Shown here: in pieces, positions 58,657 to 64,000 of the stretch
How positions within the stretch are numbered: the stretch's first letter is position 1
Layout: every line of letters begins with the position of its first letter
NCBI RefSeq assembly: GCF_019668465.1
Contig: NZ_AP024828.1
Location: 372,001-436,000, forward strand
From: Mycobacterium senriense
Lineage (GTDB): Bacteria; Actinomycetota; Actinomycetes; Mycobacteriales; Mycobacteriaceae
Direction: 5' to 3'
DNA length: 64,000 bases
The notes under the pieces: generated by a model
Told to the model about the DNA's origin: nothing
Seen by the model: the letters and a program-made list of their open reading frames with translations, nothing else
Databases searched by the model: none
Position numbers and translations under genes: made by a program

Positions 58657-60050
58657 GGCGCGGCCCTCACGCCAGCCGTCATCGCGGTGATCTCGGCACT
58701 GATCTGGGCGACCACCGCGGTCACGTCCTCGGCCGTGCGGGCCTCCACGTTCAGCCGCAGCAACGGCTCGGTATTGGAGCTGCGCAGGTTGAACCAGCTG
58801 CCGTCGCCCAGGTCGGCCGTCACCCCGTCGACGTGGTCGAGGGAGTGAATCCGGGTGCCGAACGACTTCAGCACCGCCTCGGTGCACTGCCCGGCGTCGG
58901 AGACGGTGAAGTTGATTTCGCCGGACGATTCGTAGCGCTGGTAGTCCGCGGTCACCTCGGACAGCGGGCGATCCTGCTCGCCGAGGGCGGCCAGCACGTA
59001 CAACGCCGCCAGCATCCCGGAGTCGGCGCCCCAGAAGTCGCGGAAGTAGTAGTGCGCCGAATGCTCACCGCCGAAGATGGCGCCGGTGTCGGCCATCAGC
59101 GCCTTGATATACGAGTGGCCCACCCGGGACCGCAGCGGAGTGCCGCCGCGCTCGGCGACGAGTTCGGGCACCGCGCGCGAGGTGATCACGTTGTGGATGA
59201 TCGTCGCGCCGATCTCCCGGCCCAGCTCGCGGGCGGCCACCAGACTGGTCACCGTCGACGGCGACACGGCGTTGCCGCGTTCGTCGACCACGAAGCAGCG
59301 GTCGGCGTCGCCGTCGAAGGCCAGCCCGATGTCGGCGCCGGTCTTGCGCACATAGGCCTGCAGGTCCACCAGGTTGGCGGGGTCCAGCGGGTTGGCCTCG
59401 TGATTCGGAAACGAGCCGTCGAGCTCGAAGTACAACGGCTCCAACGTGATCGAGCCGATCGGGCCGAGCACGGCGGGCGTGGTCAGACCGGCCATGCCGT
59501 TGCCGGCGTCCACGGCCACCCGCAGCGGGCGCAGCCCGGAGGTGTTCACCAGCGAGCGCAGGAACTGGCCGTAGTCGGCCAGCACGTCGCGATCGCTCAC
59601 GCTGCCCGGTTCCCCGTTGTAAACCTCGACGCCGGCGATCACGTCCTCGGCGACAAGGCGCAGGCCGGTCTCGGCTCCGACCGGTTTGGCCCCCGCCCGG
59701 CACAGCTTGATGCCGTTGTAGGCCGCCGGGTTGTGGCTCGCGGTGAACATGGCGCCGGGGCAGTCCAGCAGCCCGGAGGCGAAGTAGAGCTGATCGGTGG
59801 ACGCCAGGCCGATGCGCACCACGTCCAGTCCCTGGCCGATCACGCCGGCCGCGAACGCGGCGGCCAGCGTGGGCGAACTGTCGCGCATGTCGTGGCCGAT
59901 CACGACCTGGCCGGCGCCCTCGCCGCGCACGAGTTTGGCGAACGCTGCGCCGAGATCGGTGACCAGCGGCTGGTCGAGCTCTTCGCCGACTAGCCCACGC
60001 ACGTCGTAAGCCTTGACGACACGGTGGACAGTCGCGGCGGGCCGAGACAT
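58653..60050 (-). CDS. manB: phosphomannomutase/phosphoglucomutase
   Basis: A 465-residue alpha-D-phosphohexomutase (Rv3257c-like, also called pmmA). Phosphoserine S105 (TASHNP), Mg loop DGDADR (246-251), substrate motif GGEHSAHYYF and phosphate loop RSSNTEP are intact. It converts mannose-6-P to mannose-1-P for GDP-mannose. First gene of manB-SIS-manA. Confidence 0.95.
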   Translation of the reverse strand: MSRPAATVHRVVKAYDVRGLVGEELDQPLVTDLGAAFAKLVRGEGAGQVVIGHDMRDSSPTLAAAFAAGVIGQGLDVVRIGLASTDQLYFASGLLDCPGAMFTASHNPAAYNGIKLCRAGAKPVGAETGLRLVAEDVIAGVEVYNGEPGSVSDRDVLADYGQFLRSLVNTSGLRPLRVAVDAGNGMAGLTTPAVLGPIGSITLEPLYFELDGSFPNHEANPLDPANLVDLQAYVRKTGADIGLAFDGDADRCFVVDERGNAVSPSTVTSLVAARELGREIGATIIHNVITSRAVPELVAERGGTPLRSRVGHSYIKALMADTGAIFGGEHSAHYYFRDFWGADSGMLAALYVLAALGEQDRPLSEVTADYQRYESSGEINFTVSDAGQCTEAVLKSFGTRIHSLDHVDGVTADLGDGSWFNLRSSNTEPLLRLNVEARTAEDVTAVVAQISAEITAMTAGVRAAP

Positions 60051-60176
60051 GCGGGACTCCTGACGACGTGAACTCTTGGCCGTCAGCCTATCGGGCTACG
60101 GAGAACTCGAGCCCTCGCGGTGCGTGGGGATTTCACGTCCGGCCGGTCAGGGCCACCATTGCCACCCGCATGGCTC

Positions 60177-60221
60177 GTGGCGATCGCAAGCGCGGCGCAG
60201 CCGGGCGCAGCGGGTCGCCAC
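60177..60221 (+). repeat. 45-bp dispersed palindromic repeat, copy E
   Basis: Same arms, orientation and length as copy D, followed by CATCTGG. It lies between manB and the DUF3499 gene, 8 bp from the DUF3499 stop codon. Confidence 0.88.
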
Positions 60222-60229
60222 CATCTGGA

Positions 60230-60664
60230 CTAGTCGCTGGGATCGGGCAACACACGCAGGTGTCCGCGGCGCCGTCCGGAGCGATGCTCGGGCGGTGCCA
60301 GCACGCTGCTGCTGGGCGCGGTGGCCTGGGACCCGCCGTGATGGATGTGCGCGTCGGCGAAGCCGTTCACCGGCGTCGCCGCGTACGGCGCACCGCGATC
60401 GCCGCCCTCGCGCACCGCGTCGGCCAGGGCGACCAGGTCGTCCTCGTCGGGATGGGTGGGCAGCGGGCCGGCATGGCGCACCAGCTCCCACCCGCGGGGC
60501 GCGGTGATCCGGCCGGCATGGTTGACGCACAAGTCCCAGGAATGCGGTTCCCGCGCGGTCGCCAACGGACCGACGACTGCCGTCGAGTCCGAATAGACGA
60601 ACGTCAGGGTCGCCACGGCGTAGTGCGGGCACCCGGGCCGGCAACAGCGACGGGGAACGTTCAC
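60230..60664 (-). CDS. DUF3499 family protein (Rv3258c-like)
   Basis: A 144-residue protein. CCRPGCPHYAVATLTFVYSDSTAVVGPL near the N-terminus and DLCVNHAGRITAPRGWELV near 50 give a C-x3-C / C-x2-H arrangement likely to bind zinc. The C-terminal half is less conserved and polar. It starts at GTG 60664. The function is unknown, though the family is co-located with manB and whiB2 across actinobacteria. Confidence 0.8.
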   Translation of the reverse strand: MNVPRRCCRPGCPHYAVATLTFVYSDSTAVVGPLATAREPHSWDLCVNHAGRITAPRGWELVRHAGPLPTHPDEDDLVALADAVREGGDRGAPYAATPVNGFADAHIHHGGSQATAPSSSVLAPPEHRSGRRRGHLRVLPDPSD

Positions 60665-60741
60665 GGTCGAAAGGCTATCGTGCGCAAACGCCGCCGAAGC
60701 GCCGGACACGCGCAACTGGCCGGCCCTCGATGTGCAACCGT

Positions 60742-60747
60742 TACCAT
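60742..60747 (+). promoter_or_regulatory. -10 element before the Rv3259-like gene
   Basis: TACCAT ends 6 bp before GTG 60754, which would make that mRNA leaderless. This is the main reason for choosing that start. Confidence 0.4.
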
Positions 60748-60753
60748 CGGCGC

Positions 60754-61275
60754 GTGGGTGATTCGCGCAGCTCCCCGCGAAGAGATCGGTTTTCCGACGG
60801 TTCGGCTCCGCGCCGCACCGCTACCCATCGACTCTTCCGCAGGGGCCGCGATATGCGCGGCCCGCTGTTGCCCCCGACCGTGCCGGGGTGGCGCAGCCGC
60901 GCGGAGCGGTTCGACATGGCGGTGCTGGAGGCCTACGAACCCATCGAGCGGAGCTGGCAGGACCGGCTGACCGAACTGGACGTGGCGGTCGACGAGATTC
61001 CGCGCATCTCGGCCAAGGATCCCGAGAGTGTGCAGTGGCCACCCGAGGTGATCGCCGATGGGCCGATCCCGCTGGCCCGGTTGATCCCGGCCGGCGTCGA
61101 CATCCGCGGCAACTCCACGCGGGCGCGAATTGTGTTGTTCCGCAAGCCAATTGAGCGACGGGCTAAAGACACCGTCGAACTCGGCGACCTGCTGCACGAA
61201 ATCCTGGTGGCCCAGGTCGCCATCTACCTCGACGTTGAGCCGTCGGTCATCGATCCGACGATCGACGACGAATAA
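60754..61275 (+). CDS. metallopeptidase-like family protein (Rv3259-like), zinc motif degenerate
   Basis: A 173-residue protein if read from GTG 60754. M. tuberculosis Rv3259 is about 140 residues, matching ATG 60853 (MRGPLLPP), so the N-terminal 33 residues are uncertain. The conserved core is FDMAVLEAYEPIERSWQDRLTELDVAVDEIPRI. The expected HExxH reads H-E-I-L-V, so the second zinc His is missing. It is probably not an active zincin. It is convergent with whiB2. Confidence 0.75.
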   Translation: MGDSRSSPRRDRFSDGSAPRRTATHRLFRRGRDMRGPLLPPTVPGWRSRAERFDMAVLEAYEPIERSWQDRLTELDVAVDEIPRISAKDPESVQWPPEVIADGPIPLARLIPAGVDIRGNSTRARIVLFRKPIERRAKDTVELGDLLHEILVAQVAIYLDVEPSVIDPTIDDE

Positions 61276-61284
61276 CTTCTCGTT

Positions 61285-61313
61285 GCGCGTTGGACGATGA
61301 GGGCTCAACGCGC
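61285..61313. terminator. hairpin between the convergent Rv3259-like and whiB2 genes
   Basis: GCGCGTTG (61285-61292) pairs perfectly with CAACGCGC (61306-61313). It lies between two converging genes and could stop transcription from both sides. Confidence 0.6.
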
Positions 61314-61330
61314 GTTGCGATCAGCGTGCG

Positions 61331-61696
61331 TCAGATTATGCCGCGCTTGAGGCGACGGCGCTCGCGTTCGGACAAACCGCCCCAGATTCCGAAGCGCTCG
61401 TCGTGCTCGAGGGCGTACTCGAGGCACTCATGACGCACCTCGCAACCCAGGCAGATCTTCTTCGCCTCGCGGGTGGAACCACCCTTCTCCGGGAAGAAGG
61501 CCTCGGGGTCGGTCTGGGCGCACAGCGCGCGGTCCTGCCACTGGTCGGCGGCCGGGTCCGGCAAGGGCTCGGGCTCGAAAGCCATTGGCGCATCAGGGAC
61601 CACGGTCAGATGCGGCCGAGCGGGGCGGTCCAGCGCCGGGTCGATGTCGGTGTGCGGCGTGCTCGCCATGGCGCCTCGAAACGTTTCGTAAGACAT
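61331..61696 (-). CDS. whiB2: WhiB2 iron-sulfur transcription regulator
   Basis: A 121-residue WhiB protein. [4Fe-4S] cysteines C59, C82, C85, C91; GIWGG turn at 103-107; basic tail RERRRLKRGII. From residue 51 it is almost identical to M. tuberculosis WhiB2 (Rv3260c, 89 residues, which starts near residue 33 here). ATG 61696 is preceded by AGGAGG (11 bp). WhiB2 (WhmD) is needed for septation. Confidence 0.94.
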   Translation of the reverse strand: MSYETFRGAMASTPHTDIDPALDRPARPHLTVVPDAPMAFEPEPLPDPAADQWQDRALCAQTDPEAFFPEKGGSTREAKKICLGCEVRHECLEYALEHDERFGIWGGLSERERRRLKRGII

Positions 61697-61838
61697 ACGG
61701 TCGTCCGCCTCCTCAGCTTGATTGAGAGAGAGTGATTGGTTTCCCACTGTTCTGATGTACAGACAATTCGAACAAGTGATCGAATCTCGGTCTGCGACAC
61801 CGGAGTCGGCCGGCCAACCGGGAAATGACACTGTTGTG

Positions 61839-61867
61839 ATTAGACACGGGTTGACCTGCCTGGTCAA
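61839..61867 (-). promoter_or_regulatory. whiB2: whiB2 promoter with palindrome over the -35
   Basis: Leftward TTGACC-N17-TCTAAT; the -35 is the right arm of TTGACC-TGCCT-GGTCAA (61851-61867), a perfect inverted repeat that may be a regulator site. Confidence 0.45.
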
Positions 61868-61970
61868 GCACTTCGGCGCATTTCCATACCATCTCGTGAT
61901 CGAATTTCGGCGTTTCTGTTGTGTTGGGCCTTCGGCGTGTCGATCACAGGGCCCTCAACTGTCCCACAAG

Positions 61971-61979
61971 TTGTCCACA
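61971..61979 (+). promoter_or_regulatory. DnaA-box match
   Basis: TTGTCCACA agrees exactly with the mycobacterial DnaA-box consensus. A single site; it could link expression of whiB2 or fbiA to DnaA, or be chance. Confidence 0.3.
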
Positions 61980-62044
61980 ACCGCTGGGGAACCGCAACTT
62001 TGAGGCACCCCCAATGGGCCCGTCACAGCACCGCGGCCGGGCAG

Positions 62045-62050
62045 TACTGT
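62045..62050 (+). promoter_or_regulatory. fbiA: -10 element for fbiA
   Basis: TACTGT lies 8 bp before GTG 62059, with no Shine-Dalgarno sequence; a leaderless transcript is likely. Confidence 0.4.
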
Positions 62051-62058
62051 CGTGCAAT

Positions 62059-63060
62059 GTGAAGGTCACCGTTCTGGTCGGTGGGGTTGGCGGCGCCCGC
62101 TTCCTGCTGGGGGTTCAACAGCTGTTCGGGCTCGGTCAATTTCAATCGCAGCGGCGTCCGGACGCGGCGGCCGGCAGTCACGAGCTGACGGCGATCGTCA
62201 ACATTGGCGATGACGCCTGGATCCACGGACTGCGAGTCTGCCCCGATTTGGACACCTGCATGTACACCTTAGGTGGAGGTGTAGATCCGGTGCGAGGGTG
62301 GGGGCACCGCGACGAAACTTGGCACGCCAAAGAGGAATTGGCGCGCTACGGCGTGCAGCCCGATTGGTTCGGACTCGGCGACCGTGACCTGGGCACCCAC
62401 CTGGTGCGCACCCAGATGCTCAACGCCGGCTACCCCCTCTCGCAGATCACCACCGCGCTGTGCGACCGCTGGCAACCCGGCGCGCGGCTGCTGCCCGCCA
62501 GCGATGATCGGTGCGAGACCCACGTGGTGATAACCGATCCCGACGACGGCGGCCGGCGGGCCATCCACTTCCAGGAGTGGTGGGTCCGCTACCGGGCCCA
62601 GGTGCCCACGCACAGCTTCGCCTTCGTCGGCGCCGAAAAGGCGGCCGCCACAACTGATGCCACGGCGGCCATCGCGGACGCCGACGTGATACTGCTGGCG
62701 CCGTCGAACCCGGTGGTGAGCGTCGGCGCCATCCTGGCCGTGCCCGGCATTCGCGGCGCGTTGCGCGCGGCGCGCGCACCGATCGTCGGCTACTCGCCGA
62801 TCATCGGTGGAAAGCCATTGCGCGGCATGGCCGATGCCTGCCTGTCCGTGATCGGGGTCAAGTCGACCGCCGAGGCGGTCGGCCGGCACTACGGCGCGCG
62901 GCGCGACACCGGCATCCTGGACGGCTGGCTGGTGAGCGAGGACGACCGCGCCGACATCGACGGCGTCGAGGTGCGCTCGGTGCCGCTGGTGATGACCGAC
63001 CCGGCAGCGACGGCCGAGATGGTCCGGGCCGGGCTGGACCTGGCGGGGGTAAGCCCATGA
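62059..63060 (+). CDS. fbiA: 2-phospho-L-lactate transferase (F420 biosynthesis)
   Basis: A 333-residue CofD-family enzyme (Rv3261-like). [13 protein letters not shown] at the N-terminus, [26 protein letters not shown] and [15 protein letters not shown] are family motifs. In mycobacteria it joins enolpyruvyl-diphospho-guanosine to Fo, giving dehydro-F420-0. GTG 62059 aligns with the M. tuberculosis start. Its TGA overlaps the fbiB ATG (ATGA). Confidence 0.95.
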   Translation: MKVTVLVGGVGGARFLLGVQQLFGLGQFQSQRRPDAAAGSHELTAIVNIGDDAWIHGLRVCPDLDTCMYTLGGGVDPVRGWGHRDETWHAKEELARYGVQPDWFGLGDRDLGTHLVRTQMLNAGYPLSQITTALCDRWQPGARLLPASDDRCETHVVITDPDDGGRRAIHFQEWWVRYRAQVPTHSFAFVGAEKAAATTDATAAIADADVILLAPSNPVVSVGAILAVPGIRGALRAARAPIVGYSPIIGGKPLRGMADACLSVIGVKSTAEAVGRHYGARRDTGILDGWLVSEDDRADIDGVEVRSVPLVMTDPAATAEMVRAGLDLAGVSP

Positions 63061-64000
63061 CCGCTGTGCCCGGCGAGCACGGCAGCGCCGCCGCCATCGA
63101 AATCCTGCCCGTCGCCGGGCTGCCCGAGTTCCGGCCCGGCGACGATCTGGGCGCGGCCGTCGCCGCGGCCGCGCCGTGGCTGCGCGACGGTGACGTCGTC
63201 GTGGTCACCAGCAAGGCGGTGTCCAAGTGTGAGGGCCGGCTGGTGCCGGCGCCGCGGGATCCCGAGGAGCGCGACGCACTGCGGCGCAAGCTGGTTGACG
63301 ACGAAGCCGTCCGGGTGCTCGCCCGCAAGGGCCGAACCCTGATCACCGAGAACCGGATCGGCCTGGTGCAGGCCGCCGCGGGCGTGGACGGATCCAACGT
63401 CGGCCGTGACGAACTGGCGCTGCTGCCGGTCGACCCGGACGGCAGCGCCGCGGCGTTGCGCGCCGGGCTGGGCGAGCGGCTCGGCGTCGAGGTCGCCGTG
63501 GTCATCACCGACACAATGGGGCGCGCCTGGCGCAACGGCCAGACCGACGCGGCCGTGGGCGCGTCGGGTCTGGCTGTGCTGCACGGCTATTCGGGGGCCG
63601 TCGATCAGCACGGCAACGAGCTGCTGGTCACCGAGGTCGCGATCGCCGACGAGATCGCCGCGGCGGCCGATCTGGTCAAGGGCAAACTGACCGCGATGCC
63701 GGTGGCGGTGCTGCGCGGCCTGTCCGTGACCGACGACGGCTCCACGGCGCGGCAGTTGCTGCGACCCGGCACCGAGGACCTGTTCTGGCTCGGCACCGCC
63801 GAGGCCCTGGAGATGGGCCGCCGCGAGGCGCAGCTGCTGCGCCGATCGGTGCGCCGGTTCAGCGCCGAGCCGGTGCCCGCCGATCTGCTGGAGGCCGCCG
63901 TCGCCGAGGCGCTGACCGCACCGGCGCCGCACCACACCCGCCCGGTGCGGTTCGTCTGGCTGCGTACCCCGGCCACCCGGACCCGGCTGCTGGACCGCAT
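63057..64000 (+). CDS. fbiB: F420-0:gamma-glutamyl ligase / reductase (partial, runs off the window)
   Basis: Open from ATG 63057 to the end of the window without a stop: 314 codons of a protein of about 450. The CofE-like domain is complete ([17 protein letters not shown] near 45, [19 protein letters not shown] near 152). The reductase (nitroreductase-fold) domain begins near residue 260 ([13 protein letters not shown]) and is cut off. FbiB adds the poly-glutamate tail and reduces dehydro-F420. Coupled to fbiA by the ATGA overlap. Confidence 0.95.
   Translation, partial: MTAVPGEHGSAAAIEILPVAGLPEFRPGDDLGAAVAAAAPWLRDGDVVVVTSKAVSKCEGRLVPAPRDPEERDALRRKLVDDEAVRVLARKGRTLITENRIGLVQAAAGVDGSNVGRDELALLPVDPDGSAAALRAGLGERLGVEVAVVITDTMGRAWRNGQTDAAVGASGLAVLHGYSGAVDQHGNELLVTEVAIADEIAAAADLVKGKLTAMPVAVLRGLSVTDDGSTARQLLRPGTEDLFWLGTAEALEMGRREAQLLRRSVRRFSAEPVPADLLEAAVAEALTAPAPHHTRPVRFVWLRTPATRTRLLDR

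Larger units (their letters stand above)
61697..62058. other. whiB2-fbiA divergent intergenic region
   Basis: 362 bp with no gene. It holds the whiB2 promoter (61839-61867), a leader of about 135 nt, a DnaA-box match (61971-61979) and the fbiA -10. The long leader suggests control after initiation, but no known riboswitch was recognised. Confidence 0.6.

Overview
The window is from a slow-growing, non-tuberculous Mycobacterium, probably of the M. avium complex or a close relative. The sequence is GC-rich, carries PPE, MmpS/MmpL, DUF222-HNH (13E12-type), WhiB and F420 genes, and much of it follows, gene for gene, the order I recall for M. tuberculosis Rv3226c to Rv3262. Species is inference; no rRNA gene is present.

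Layout. (1) 1-10600 is accessory: the end of a PPE-SVP gene, an APC permease, a tightly overlapping leftward operon (MBL-fold hydrolase, SDR, sulfotransferase, Zn-type alcohol dehydrogenase) divergent from an SDR-TetR pair across a palindromic operator, a small secreted protein, a DUF222-HNH gene, and an F420/FMN split-barrel gene flanked by an exact 25-bp direct repeat. (2) 10602-13698 is core: SRAP protein, aroA, rsgA. (3) 13682-27048 is a second accessory block: HxlR, thiolase, DUF302, a CsoR-type copper regulator divergent from a Met-rich membrane protein, a membrane protein, a TetR with two HTH modules divergent from mmpS-mmpL-small membrane protein, then nitroreductase-like, FAD monooxygenase, SnoaL-like, atypical SDR and NMT1-like genes. 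(4) 27071-35896 is core-like: desA3 and its reductase (sharing a bipartite operator), DUF6912-type protein, ppk2, a Tgs-type acyltransferase, Rv3235-like, a KefB/KhtT-type cation system, an MddA/NnrU-type methyltransferase. (5) 36084-39357 is a small insert: an ABCG-type half transporter convergent with a tandem HD-GYP/LuxR regulator. (6) 39549-64000 is core: secA1, hpf, comF-like, lpqB-mtrB-mtrA, tmk, sahH, TetR-rubB-rubA-alkB, a CAT permease, a FAD protein, manA, a SIS protein, manB, DUF3499, Rv3259-like, whiB2, fbiA and the start of fbiB.

How the genes work together. mtrAB-lpqB form the envelope/cell-cycle two-component module. alkB-rubA-rubB-TetR form an alkane hydroxylation operon with a large inverted repeat at its promoter. 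desA3 and the following ferredoxin reductase are a stearoyl desaturase and its electron donor. manA, the SIS protein and manB supply mannose phosphates for lipoarabinomannan/PIM. fbiA-fbiB make F420, whose likely users (split-barrel and Ddn-like proteins) also occur here.

The most notable non-coding signal is a dispersed 45-bp imperfect palindrome (outer arms GTGGCGA/TCGCCAC, with a GCGATCGC core) found seven times at five loci, three in tandem, nearly always at a gene's 3' side and once read through as the C-terminus of a protein. Other strong signals are the 25-bp repeat at the DUF222 gene, a CsoR operator between regulator and target, and several palindromes placed between the promoter elements of divergent genes. 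No rRNA, tRNA, CRISPR array or complete insertion sequence was seen.
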